Counted from the stretch's first letter, positions 1 to 6,824 are shown. The stretch: DNA of 8,252 nucleotides from Candidatus Parcubacteria bacterium (GCA_002869165.1 PKTK01000004.1:1-8252); one strand, 5' to 3'. Numbers and translations: made by a program. Notes: generated from the letters alone by a model not told the origin.

Positions 1-2
1 TA

Positions 3-95
3 ACCCAATCATCAGTCAATGAATTCCAAAGCTTCTACCAAATAGATGAAGATGGAGAGGTTAGAGAGAAGAGTAGGGAAGAATTGAATAAATAG
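3..95 (+). CDS. 3' end of an unidentified protein (partial)
   Basis: An open frame enters from the left edge and reads 30 codons before a TAG at 93-95. The other two forward frames are closed early (TAA at 1-3 and TGA at 19-21). The encoded tail is hydrophilic and strongly charged: it starts TQSSVNEFQSFYQ and ends in an acidic then mixed-charge stretch closing with EELNK, as expected of a soluble protein's C-terminus. It is too short to name a family. It does not look like the end of glyceraldehyde-3-phosphate dehydrogenase, the usual neighbour of pgk. The repeat-filled gap that follows suggests it is not transcribed with pgk. A chance open frame cannot be excluded. Confidence 0.45.
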   Translation, partial: TQSSVNEFQSFYQIDEDGEVREKSREELNK

Positions 96-105
96 CTTTA
101 TTCAG

Positions 106-140
106 TTAAGAATTAAGAATTAAGAATTAAGAATTAAGAA
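106..140. repeat. Heptamer microsatellite, five copies of TTAAGAA
   Basis: Five perfect head-to-tail copies of the 7-bp unit TTAAGAA begin 11 bases after the stop of the upstream partial gene. A tract of this kind can change length by replication slippage. It lies outside any gene, so no phase-variation role is evident. Confidence 0.9.
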
Positions 141-153
141 TACTTCTCCTTAG

Positions 154-232
154 TGTCATTCTGAGCGCTAGCGAAGAATTCCGGGAATGTTGGGATTAAC
201 TATGAGATTTTTTAACTTCGTTTTAGAATGAT
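154..232. repeat. Inverted pair of REP-like elements (GTCATTCTGAGCG type)
   Basis: The left arm (154-181) starts TGTCATTCTGAGCG and holds the 8-bp palindrome CGCTAGCG (166-173), flanked by ATTCT/AGAAT arms. It resembles a short palindromic repeat dispersed in many bacterial genomes (recalled, not searched). The right arm (about 204-232), read on the minus strand, begins TATCATTCT and continues as a degraded form of the same element ending in an A-rich tract and ATCTC. The arrangement is one fairly intact and one decayed copy, head to head. Confidence 0.55.
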
Positions 233-289
233 ACGAAAGATTTGAAGAATATAAGATGTGAATAAATTCAAACTTTCATATGCTATTTA

Positions 290-400
290 TCCTTGCGAAT
301 GTTAGTGAAGCAATCTAAGTCACGAACTAAACTTGATTTTATCCACAATCCATGTTTTACACACAAATCAGATTGCCACAGCCTTCGGCCTCGCAATGAC
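290..400. repeat. Inverted pair of REP-like elements (CATTGCGAGG type)
   Basis: The well-formed copy is at 371-400. Read on the minus strand it starts GTCATTGCGAGGCCG, has a small internal GCCTTCGGC-type palindrome and ends in GGCAATC. A degraded partner in the opposite orientation lies at about 290-316, with the recognisable ends TTGCGA and GAAGCAATCT. This is a different sequence family from the 154-232 pair but has the same head-to-head design. The interval shows no open frame of coding character. Confidence 0.55.
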
Positions 401-411
401 AAAAAGAGAAA

Positions 412-520
412 ATTAAAGGATACAAGCTACAAATAAATTAAAAGATATAAATAAAAATAACCAAACAATAATGTTTGGTTATTTTTATTTCTAATTTGTT
501 TGTAGCTTGTATCCTTTAAT
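412..520. repeat. Nested inverted repeat with perfect 20-bp outer arms
   Basis: Positions 412-431 are the exact reverse complement of 501-520 (left arm begins ATTAAAGGATACAAGC). Inside lies a second perfect pair of 19 bp, 449-467 with 472-490, around a 4-nt loop. The short stretches between inner and outer arms also partly match. The whole 109 bases can fold into one long hairpin. No transposase gene or clear target-site duplication is seen, so calling it a miniature mobile element would be speculation. Confidence 0.85.
449..490. terminator. Bidirectional intrinsic terminator candidate upstream of pgk
   Basis: This is a 19-bp perfect stem with loop ATAA. Its GC-containing core (CCAAACA with TGTTTGG) is bordered by A-rich sequence on the left and a T-rich tract on the right, so it could stop transcription in either direction. 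It lies about 80 bases upstream of the predicted pgk promoter. It may therefore insulate the glycolytic run from the gene ending at 95. Confidence 0.6.
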
Positions 521-566
521 ATTAATTATTAATTACATAAATTTATTAGGAAAATATTTGATTTTA

Positions 567-575
567 TGGTATAAT
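567..575 (+). promoter_or_regulatory. Extended -10 promoter for the pgk-eno-gpmI run
   Basis: A perfect TATAAT (570-575) is preceded by TGG (567-569), which fits the TGn extended -10 motif. The expected -35 position has no good match to TTGACA, as is common for extended -10 promoters. Transcription would start near 582, giving a leader of about 30 nt before the ATG at 612. No SD-like sequence lies close to that ATG. Confidence 0.55.
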
Positions 576-611
576 ATGAAGGTTATAAACTAAACATTGT
601 TTGGTAATTTT

Positions 612-1778
612 ATGTATATCAAAAGTATTAGGCACTATAAAAAAATAAAAGGCAAAAGAGTGTTTTTGCGGGCTAGTTTGAATGTGCCAATAAAAAAAGG
701 TCAAGTAACTGATGGTTTTCGTATAGACAAACAGCTTCATACGATAAGGTTTTTGCGTATGAATGGAGCAAAGATTATTATGTCTGGTCATCTAGGAAGA
801 CCCAAGGGTGAATATAACGAGAAATATTCTTTATTTCCAGTAGCGAAATATTTAGAAAAGAAATTATCTATAAAAATTAAATTTATCCCAAATCAGCTTG
901 ATTTTGAAGCCAGTAATGCGGTTGCCGAAATGAAAGAAGGTGATATTATTATGATAGACAATCTACGTTTTAATCCAGGCGAAAAAAAGAATTCCAAACG
1001 CTTTGCCAGACAATTGGCTGACTTGGCCGACATTTATGTAAACGATGCTTTTGCAAATTGCCATAGAGCGCATGCTTCAGTTAGTACTATCAAAAATTAT
1101 TTACCAGCTTTTGCTGGTCTTTTGTTGGAAGAAGAGATAAAAAATCTTCATAAAGTACTCAAACCAAAAGCACCTTTGGTAGTTATTTTGGGCGGAGCAA
1201 AGATTAAAACCAAATTACCCATGGTTAATCAATTCAAAAATAAAGCGTATAAAATATTGGTAGCTGGAGCTTTAGCAAATAGCTTTTTGTCAAGCAGGGG
1301 TTATGAGATTGGCAAGTCACTGATCGATGGAGAAACTCAAGTATTTGCTAATAAATACAAGAAGAATAATCTTTTAATTCCTGTTGATGTGGTAGTAGCC
1401 ACTAGTGCTAAAGGAACGAAAGGAATTATTAAAAAGATTTCTGAAGTTAGACCAAGCGATTATATTTTTGATATCGGACCAGAAACTGTTAAGTTATACT
1501 CAAGTATTATCAGGGAAGCAAATACTATTATTTGGAATGGGCCGATTGGTTTCTATGAGATTAGAGCTTTTAGACACGGCTCATTGGAAATAGCCAAGGC
1601 TGTAGCTTCTAGATCTAAGGGGAAATGTTTTGGAGTAGTTGGTGGTGGCGAAACAGTTGACGCCTTGAAGTTAAGCAAGACAGAACATAATGTTGATTGG
1701 GTTTCTACTGGCGGAGGGGCAATGTTGGCTTATCTAGGAGGCAAAGAAATGCCAGGTTTAGAAAGATTGGTGAGATAA
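612..1778 (+). CDS. pgk: Phosphoglycerate kinase
   Basis: Cytosolic glycolytic enzyme interconverting 1,3-bisphosphoglycerate + ADP and 3-phosphoglycerate + ATP. It has 388 residues, normal for the family. The ATG at 612 is preferred: an upstream in-frame TTG at 597 would add five residues lacking family character, while MYIKSI followed by GKRVFLR matches the usual N-terminus. Visible motifs are GHLGRPKG (59-66), NLRF (117-120), NDAF..CHRAHAS (144-156), GGAKIKTK (194-201), DIGPET (287-292), WNGPIGFYE (308-316), GGGET (344-348) and STGGGA (365-370). Phosphate- and substrate-contacting basic residues (H60, R63, R119, R152, K197, K201) are kept. Two positions are odd: the usual D-x-N of the N-terminal RxDxNVP motif is S22-x-N24, and the usual GGGDT, whose Asp coordinates the nucleotide's Mg, is GGGET (E347). 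The fold is certain; full activity is not. It is first in a run with eno and two gpmI genes. Confidence 0.94.
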   Translation: MYIKSIRHYKKIKGKRVFLRASLNVPIKKGQVTDGFRIDKQLHTIRFLRMNGAKIIMSGHLGRPKGEYNEKYSLFPVAKYLEKKLSIKIKFIPNQLDFEASNAVAEMKEGDIIMIDNLRFNPGEKKNSKRFARQLADLADIYVNDAFANCHRAHASVSTIKNYLPAFAGLLLEEEIKNLHKVLKPKAPLVVILGGAKIKTKLPMVNQFKNKAYKILVAGALANSFLSSRGYEIGKSLIDGETQVFANKYKKNNLLIPVDVVVATSAKGTKGIIKKISEVRPSDYIFDIGPETVKLYSSIIREANTIIWNGPIGFYEIRAFRHGSLEIAKAVASRSKGKCFGVVGGGETVDALKLSKTEHNVDWVSTGGGAMLAYLGGKEMPGLERLVR

Positions 1779-1799
1779 GTTAAATATAGGCAAAAATAA

Positions 1800-1805
1800 T
1801 ATAAT
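1800..1805 (+). promoter_or_regulatory. Possible internal -10 box upstream of eno
   Basis: A perfect TATAAT lies in the 53-nt gap between pgk and eno, 26 bases before the eno ATG. No convincing -35 or TGn extension accompanies it, and the gap is nearly pure A/T, so the match may be chance. If real, eno and the gpmI genes could be transcribed without pgk. Confidence 0.3.
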
Positions 1806-1831
1806 AAAATATTAATAATACTAAAAAACAT

Positions 1832-3091
1832 ATGGCAAAAATTTCAAATATAAGTGCTAGAGAGATCCTTGATTCTAGAGGAAATCCAACTGTTGAAGCT
1901 CGAGTAGAGCTCAAAAATGGTATCGTAGCCAAAGCCTCAGCCCCTTCAGGAGCATCAACAGGAGTACATGAAGCTCATGAACTTCGTGATGGGGACAAGA
2001 ATAGATATGGCGGTCAAGGAGTACTCAAAGCAGTCCACAACGCTAATACAAAAATAAAAGATGAATTAGTTGGTATGGACGTTAAAAAACAAGAAAATAT
2101 AGATGAAGCCATGATAAAACTGGATGGCACCAAAAATAAAAGCAATCTAGGAGCCAATGCTATTTTAGCGGTTTCTTTGGCCTGTGCAAAGGCTGGCGCT
2201 ATGGATTCCAAAATGGAGCTTTATGAATACATTGCTAAAACTTATAAATATCCCAAGCCAAGCAAAATGCCAACTCCTTCTTTTAATATTTTTAATGGCG
2301 GGAAGCATGCAGACACAAATTTAGATTTTCAGGAATTTATGATTATCCCTATGGCAGACGTGAGATTTTCGGAAAAAATTCGTATGGGGGCAGAGATTTT
2401 TCATGAACTAGGCAATGTTTTAAAAAAGGGTGGTTATGATACAGATGTAGGAAATGAAGGCGGATACGCACCAGACATTCAGTCAAGTATTCAAGCGATT
2501 GAATTTATTATGGCAGCTGCCACTAACATGGGTTATACACCAGGAAAAGATATGGGGATCGGAATAGATGTTGGTTCTTCTGAACTATATGACCCTGAAA
2601 CCAAGGAATATATTTTCAAGTTAGATAATTCACATTTTTCTAAAGATACTTTAATCGGTCTTTATAATGAGTGGCTCAGAAAATATCCAATAGTTTCAAT
2701 TGAGGATGGTTTAGCAGAAGATGACTGGGAGGGTTGGCGAGAATTAAACAAAGAATTAGGTAAAGATATGTTGTTAATTGGAGATGATCTGTATGTTACC
2801 AATATCGACAGACTTAGAATTGGCCTCAAAGAAAAAGCAGCCAATGCTATTTTAATAAAACCAAATCAAGTAGGCTCCTTAACGGAGACTATTGAATGTG
2901 TAAAGCTTGCGCAGAAGCATAATTATAAAACAATGGCTTCACATAGAAGTGGAGAAACTTGTGATACATATATTGCTGACATTGCAGTTGCAGTTGGAGC
3001 CGATTACATTAAGTCAGGTTCATTATCAAGGGGGGAAAGATTAGCTAAGTACAATAGACTTATGGAGATTGAGTCTATGATTGTAAAATAA
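1832..3091 (+). CDS. eno: Enolase (phosphopyruvate hydratase)
   Basis: Catalyses reversible dehydration of 2-phosphoglycerate to phosphoenolpyruvate in the cytosol with Mg. It has 419 residues, slightly shorter than the usual ~430 because the C-terminus stops soon after the last helix. Every hallmark is present: the N-terminal ARxILDSRGNPTVE block, the mobile catalytic loop SGASTGVHEA, GGKHADTN with its substrate-binding His, DFQEFM, the catalytic acid Glu in GNEGGYAP, and the metal ligands Asp in IGIDVGSSE, Glu in SIEDGL and Asp in GDDL. The catalytic Lys is in LIKPNQVGS, with SHRSGET and the final Lys of IKSGSLSRGER also kept. The start follows an A/T-only leader without an SD site. The stop is one base before the next ATG, so eno is co-transcribed with the first mutase. 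It looks fully functional. Confidence 0.98.
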   Translation: MAKISNISAREILDSRGNPTVEARVELKNGIVAKASAPSGASTGVHEAHELRDGDKNRYGGQGVLKAVHNANTKIKDELVGMDVKKQENIDEAMIKLDGTKNKSNLGANAILAVSLACAKAGAMDSKMELYEYIAKTYKYPKPSKMPTPSFNIFNGGKHADTNLDFQEFMIIPMADVRFSEKIRMGAEIFHELGNVLKKGGYDTDVGNEGGYAPDIQSSIQAIEFIMAAATNMGYTPGKDMGIGIDVGSSELYDPETKEYIFKLDNSHFSKDTLIGLYNEWLRKYPIVSIEDGLAEDDWEGWRELNKELGKDMLLIGDDLYVTNIDRLRIGLKEKAANAILIKPNQVGSLTETIECVKLAQKHNYKTMASHRSGETCDTYIADIAVAVGADYIKSGSLSRGERLAKYNRLMEIESMIVK

Positions 3092-3092
3092 T

Positions 3093-4667
3093 ATGAACAA
3101 ATCAAAAAATCTACCTTTAATTTTAGTTATTTTAGACGGTTGGGGAATAGACAAGGACGGTCCTGGTAATGCTATTTCTTTGGCCAAGACCCCAACTATA
3201 GATGGTTTAGGTAAGAAATATCCTTTTACCAAAATATATGCTCATGGGAAACACGTAGGCCTTCCTGATGGTCAGGTAGGAAATTCTGAAGCAGGTCATA
3301 TGAACATTGGTGCTGGTAGACTTGTAGAACAAGATAGCGTTAAGATTAGCACCAATATTGAAGACGGGACATTTTTTAAAAACCCGGCTTTTCTAGGCGC
3401 TATTAGACATGTTAAGAAAAGCAATTCCAGGCTTCATATCATGGGTTTGTTATCAAACGGTCAGAGTCCACATTCTGATCCGGGACATCTGATGGCTTTG
3501 ATCGAATTCGCCAGAAAGAACAATATCAAAGATGTGTTTTTGCACTTGTTTACAGATGGACGAGATTCGCCAAAATTTTCATCATTAAATGAAATTAGTA
3601 AATTAGAGAAGGAATTGAAAAATGAAAAGATAGCTACTATTATGGGACGATATTATGCAATGGATAGAAAGAAGAAATGGGAAAGGACTGAGTTGACTTA
3701 CAATACTTTTACAATTGGTGAAGGCAGGAAAGCTAGTAGTGCTCAAGAGGCTATTACCAATGCCTACAATAGAGGTAATAGTGATGAATTTATAGAACCC
3801 CATGTGATTGAATGCGATTCCAGCAAATCAAGTCGTATTGAAGAGGGGGATAGTGTGATATTTTTTAATTTGCGATCTGATAGAAGTCGTCAACTTGCCA
3901 AGGCTTTCGTGCAGCCAGAGTTTGAAAAAATGAATCCAGGATCTTTTAAACGCAAGAAAAAACTCGAACATTTATATTTTGTAGCTATGACAGATTTTGG
4001 GCCAGATCTAGATGATATTATCACAGCTTATCCTAGTGTTGACCTGTATGAGACTCTGCCAATGCAATTTGAAGAGTATACTCAGATGTATATAGCAGAG
4101 ACTGAAAAATACGCTCATGTGACATATTTTTTTAATGGAGGTTATTCGGGTACTGTAGCAGGGGAAACCCAACATTTAGTTCCTTCACCAGATGTTAAAT
4201 CTTATGATGAAACACCAGCGATGAGTTCAGAGGAGTTAACTAAAGTAGTTGTTGACAACATTGATAAACACAAGAAGTCAAAGAAGTTTCCTTATGAGTT
4301 TGTTGTGCTTAATTTTGCTGCTCCTGATATGGTTGGTCATACAGGTAATCTTGAAGCCGGTATAAAATGTTGCGAGCAGGTTGACAAATGTGTTTCACAA
4401 ATTGTTAAGACTTATTTATCAGTTGGAGGTACGGTTTTGATCACTGCAGATCACGGCAATATTGAGAAAATGATAAATACAGAAACAGGAGAGATATTCA
4501 CTGAACATACAACCAATCAAGTTCCATTTTTACTTGTTTCCAAGACCCTTAAAAAGACCAAATTAAGAACAAAAGGATTTCTGGGAGATATTGCTCCTAC
4601 TATTTTAGATATTTTAGATCTTAAAAAACCGAAGGAGATGAAAGGAAAATCTCTTATTTTAAAATAA
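3093..4667 (+). CDS. gpmI: 2,3-bisphosphoglycerate-independent phosphoglycerate mutase, divergent copy 1
   Basis: Predicted cytosolic dimetal (Mn-type) mutase interconverting 3- and 2-phosphoglycerate, of the alkaline-phosphatase superfamily. It has 524 residues, normal for the ~510-aa family. Metal and nucleophile residues are intact: D15 (LDGWG), S65 (GNSEAGH), D412/H416 (DMVGHTG), D453/H454 (TADHGN) and H472 (EHTTN). The phosphotransferase part is split around the inserted substrate-binding domain, as usual. Substrate-side residues R186, R192 (GRYYAMDR), R261, R264 and K339 (ETEKY) are kept. Differences from the textbook enzyme are SNGQSPHSDPGHL (121-133) in place of SDGGVHSHxxHL, QMYIAETEKY in place of QxRIAETEKY, and NFAAPDM in place of NFANPDM. 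It starts one base after the eno stop without an SD, and its stop overlaps the next start by one base. Most likely an active mutase of a divergent subgroup; altered substrate preference is possible. Confidence 0.93.
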   Translation: MNKSKNLPLILVILDGWGIDKDGPGNAISLAKTPTIDGLGKKYPFTKIYAHGKHVGLPDGQVGNSEAGHMNIGAGRLVEQDSVKISTNIEDGTFFKNPAFLGAIRHVKKSNSRLHIMGLLSNGQSPHSDPGHLMALIEFARKNNIKDVFLHLFTDGRDSPKFSSLNEISKLEKELKNEKIATIMGRYYAMDRKKKWERTELTYNTFTIGEGRKASSAQEAITNAYNRGNSDEFIEPHVIECDSSKSSRIEEGDSVIFFNLRSDRSRQLAKAFVQPEFEKMNPGSFKRKKKLEHLYFVAMTDFGPDLDDIITAYPSVDLYETLPMQFEEYTQMYIAETEKYAHVTYFFNGGYSGTVAGETQHLVPSPDVKSYDETPAMSSEELTKVVVDNIDKHKKSKKFPYEFVVLNFAAPDMVGHTGNLEAGIKCCEQVDKCVSQIVKTYLSVGGTVLITADHGNIEKMINTETGEIFTEHTTNQVPFLLVSKTLKKTKLRTKGFLGDIAPTILDILDLKKPKEMKGKSLILK

Positions 4668-6271
4668 TGACTGAAAACACAAAAAAACATATACCAAGAC
4701 CGGTTGTTTTGGTTATACTTGATGGCTGGGGAATTGGTCAGCCATATGCTGGTAATGCGATTTATCAAGCAAGAACCAACAATATGGATAATTTGGTCAA
4801 GAAATATCCGACTATGACTATACGAGCTGCTGGAGAAGCGGTTGGTTTGCCTTGGGGTAAATTTGGTAACTCAGAAGTTGGGCATTTGAATTTAGGCTTA
4901 GGCAGGGTTGTGTATCAAGATTTTTCCTTGATAAATAAGAGTATTAGCAGTAAAGAATTTTTTACTAACGAAGCATTGGTAAAGGCAGTCGAACATGCAC
5001 AGAAGAATGACTCGGCACTGCATTTAGTTGGCTTGGTTTCTAATGGGGCGGTTCATGCTTCTATTGATCACTTATATGCTTTACTTAAGTTAGCTGCTTT
5101 ATACAAGATCGAGAAGGTTTATATCCATGCGATTTTGGATGGTCGGGACGTTCCTTTTAATAGCGGTCTTAATTTTATTTCAGCTTTAGAATTTGCTACT
5201 CAGGAAAAAGGAGTTGGTCAGATTGCCACAATATCTGGACGTTTTTATGCTATGGATAGAAATAATAATTGGGATAGAACAGCTCAAGCATATTTAGCTA
5301 TGACCAAGGGTGAAGGCAAGAAATCAGATAATCCTAAAAAGGCGCTTGAAGCAAGCTACAAGAAGAAAATTTATGATGAAGAATTCATTCCTACAGTTAT
5401 AACCAAAAATAAACAACCGATTGCGACAGTAAAACATAATGATTCAGTAATATTTTTTAATTATCGACCCGATAGAGCTCGTCAGCTTACAAGAGCTTTT
5501 GTGATTGACGAAATGGATAAGTTTGACAGGGGAGCTAAATTAAAGAATGTTAACTTCACAACTTTTACTGAATATGAAAAAGGATTACCTGTAAATGTAG
5601 CTTATGCACCAGAGGAGCCAAATAATGCCTTGGGGGAAGTTCTTTCCAAAAATAACCTAAAGCAACTTAGAATAGCTGAAACTGAAAAATACGCTCACGT
5701 AACTTATTTTTTTAATGGAGGCAGAGAAACTAAAAGTCCCGGAGAGGATCATGTCTTGATACCTAGTAAGCCCGTGCCAAGTTACGCTCAAATTCCCGAA
5801 ATGAGCGCCCCAGAAATAACCAACAAGCTTATCGAGTGTGTTTCTGATGATATTTATGATTTTATTTTGGTAAATTATGCCAATTCAGACATGGTTGGTC
5901 ATACTGGTGATATTGAGGCAGCTATCAAAGCTATCGAGACTTTGGATTCTTTAATAATAAAAGTGGTGAATAATGTCTTGGCCAAAAATGGCGTAGTTAT
6001 GATTACAGCAGATCACGGAAACTCTGAAGTAATGTTCAATATGCAAACTGGCCAAATCGACAAAGAGCACACTGCCAATCCGGTTCCATTTATCTTGGTA
6101 GGAAACGAATATGTAGGCAAGTCAATCGGTTGGATTGATAATGTTTCAGATGATTTGTCAACCATGCAACCCCAGGGAATTTTATCAGATGTAGCACCAA
6201 CGGTTTTGGATGTACTTGGTATAAAAAAACCAAAAGAAATGACCGGGCTTTCGCTTTTGTCAGGAAATTAG
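4667..6271 (+). CDS. gpmI: 2,3-bisphosphoglycerate-independent phosphoglycerate mutase, copy 2
   Basis: Second full-length cofactor-independent mutase (534 aa), same reaction as its neighbour and closer to the canonical form. Residues seen: D19 (LDGWG), nucleophile S69 (GNSEVGH), R192 and R198 (GRFYAMDR), R267/R270/R272 (YRPDRARQLTRAF), K341 (RIAETEKY), D408/H412 (DMVGHTG), D449/H450 (TADHGN) and H468 (EHTANPVPF). The substrate loop keeps the His (GAVHASIDHL, 127-136), although the usual HSH reads HAS. A stretch of about 18 residues (484-501) before the final GILSDVAPTVLDVLG block is longer than in copy 1. The ATG shares its A with the TAA of copy 1 and no SD is near, which points to translational coupling. 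The 16-residue block AETEKYAHVT...NGG is identical in both copies, with six synonymous differences. This is likely the main housekeeping mutase. Confidence 0.96.
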   Translation: MTENTKKHIPRPVVLVILDGWGIGQPYAGNAIYQARTNNMDNLVKKYPTMTIRAAGEAVGLPWGKFGNSEVGHLNLGLGRVVYQDFSLINKSISSKEFFTNEALVKAVEHAQKNDSALHLVGLVSNGAVHASIDHLYALLKLAALYKIEKVYIHAILDGRDVPFNSGLNFISALEFATQEKGVGQIATISGRFYAMDRNNNWDRTAQAYLAMTKGEGKKSDNPKKALEASYKKKIYDEEFIPTVITKNKQPIATVKHNDSVIFFNYRPDRARQLTRAFVIDEMDKFDRGAKLKNVNFTTFTEYEKGLPVNVAYAPEEPNNALGEVLSKNNLKQLRIAETEKYAHVTYFFNGGRETKSPGEDHVLIPSKPVPSYAQIPEMSAPEITNKLIECVSDDIYDFILVNYANSDMVGHTGDIEAAIKAIETLDSLIIKVVNNVLAKNGVVMITADHGNSEVMFNMQTGQIDKEHTANPVPFILVGNEYVGKSIGWIDNVSDDLSTMQPQGILSDVAPTVLDVLGIKKPKEMTGLSLLSGN

Positions 6272-6320
6272 ATTAAGTATATAGTACCCGAAGTCAGATA
6301 AATATTATTTAATTAAATAA

Positions 6321-6480
6321 ATTCTCCCCTTTTTTAAAGGGGAGTACCGCGGAGTCAGGCAGGTGTTTGATAAATATATTCTCCCTTTTTTAAAGGGGAG
6401 TACCGCGGAGCCAGGCAGGTGTTTGATAAATATATTCTCCCTTTTTTAAAGGGGAGTACCGCGGAGCGGGGAGGGGTTAT
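6321..6480. repeat. Three tandem copies of a 56-57 bp palindromic repeat
   Basis: Copies begin at 6321, 6378 and 6434. Each has a hairpin (CTCCCC, a T-rich loop, GGGGAG) and the palindrome CCGCGG inside TACCGCGGAG. Copies 1 and 2 continue with nearly identical CAGGCAGGTGTTTGATAAATAT. Copy 3 differs after CCGCGGAG and runs into CGGGGAGGGGTTATT. Copies 2 and 3 have lost one C from the left hairpin arm. The array lies in the gene-free stretch 6272-6643, starting 50 bases after the gpmI stop. The hairpins may stabilise the 3' end of the glycolytic mRNA, but the T-run is in the loop, so they are not standard terminators. Confidence 0.9.
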
Positions 6481-6576
6481 TGATTAATTTTATTTTAAAA
6501 CTCCCCTAGCTAAGTTTATAATCTAGCAGTATTAGATGATTTTTTTAATATAATATTTAGATTTTTTATATATCAA

Positions 6577-6597
6577 CCCCTCTTTAAAAAAGAGGGG
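6577..6597. repeat. Inverted, shortened relative of the 57-bp repeat
   Basis: A perfect 9-bp stem (CCCCTCTTT with AAAGAGGGG) has a 3-nt loop. Read on the minus strand, 6571-6603 gives AATTCCCCTC...GAGGGGTTGAT, resembling the outer parts of copy 3 of the tandem array without its CCGCGG centre. Another fragment of the opposite orientation (ACTCCCCTAGC) is at 6500-6510. The rest of 6481-6643 is A/T-rich. It contains TATAAT strings at 6517 and 6549 but none with a matching -35. Confidence 0.7.
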
Positions 6598-6643
6598 AAT
6601 TAAAGAAATATATATTTAAATATATATTTTAATATATAGAAGC

Positions 6644-6817
6644 ATGAGAAGAAAACTAGAAGAAAAAAATATAAGAAAACTAGTTAAAACTGGTGGAAGT
6701 AGTATCACAGTGACTTTGCCAATTGAAATTGTCAGAAAACTAAAATGGCGAGAGAAACAGAAAGTTGTGGTGGAGCAGAAGGGAAGTACTATTGTGATTA
6801 AGGATTGGAAAAAGTAA
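6644..6817 (+). CDS. Small AbrB/MazE/SpoVT-type DNA-binding protein
   Basis: A 57-residue open frame whose product is almost entirely one SpoVT-AbrB swapped-hairpin domain. The N-terminal RKLVKTGGSSITVTLP strand-turn-strand leads to the short helix IEIVRKLKW, then EKQKVVVEQKGSTIVIKDW. Such domains dimerise and bind operator DNA, either as transition-state regulators or as antitoxins of MazE/VapB type. The whole chain is little more than the domain, with no obvious C-terminal extension to bind a toxin. No toxin gene is adjacent: downstream is a terminator and then opposite-strand genes. The start at 6644 lies in an A/T tract without SD, as for the glycolytic genes. Its targets are unknown; autoregulation through nearby palindromes is possible but not shown. 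Confidence 0.85.
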   Translation: MRRKLEEKNIRKLVKTGGSSITVTLPIEIVRKLKWREKQKVVVEQKGSTIVIKDWKK

Positions 6818-6824
6818 GTCATGT

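Noticed and set aside
412..520. Riboswitch or attenuator controlling pgk
   Set aside because: The predicted pgk promoter lies downstream of this hairpin, so it would not be in that leader, and no known riboswitch core is recognisable.
412..520. Confident MITE call
   Set aside because: The inverted ends are good, but no clear target-site duplication is visible and no related transposase or second copy lies in the window.
597..611. Upstream in-frame TTG start for pgk, adding five residues
   Set aside because: It is a weak start codon without an SD, very close to the predicted transcription start. The added residues do not match the family, and the ATG at 612 gives the normal N-terminus.
3041..4768. 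Several minus-strand open frames of 60-85 codons opposite eno and gpmI
   Set aside because: They lie entirely within or across well-supported plus-strand enzymes and have low-complexity products and no SD sites.
3093..6271. The two gpmI genes as one gene broken by frameshift
   Set aside because: Each is a full-length protein with its own complete set of metal ligands and nucleophile, so this is a true tandem pair.
6321..6480. CRISPR-like array
   Set aside because: The three units are contiguous and similar along their whole length, with no unique spacers between fixed repeats and no cas genes.
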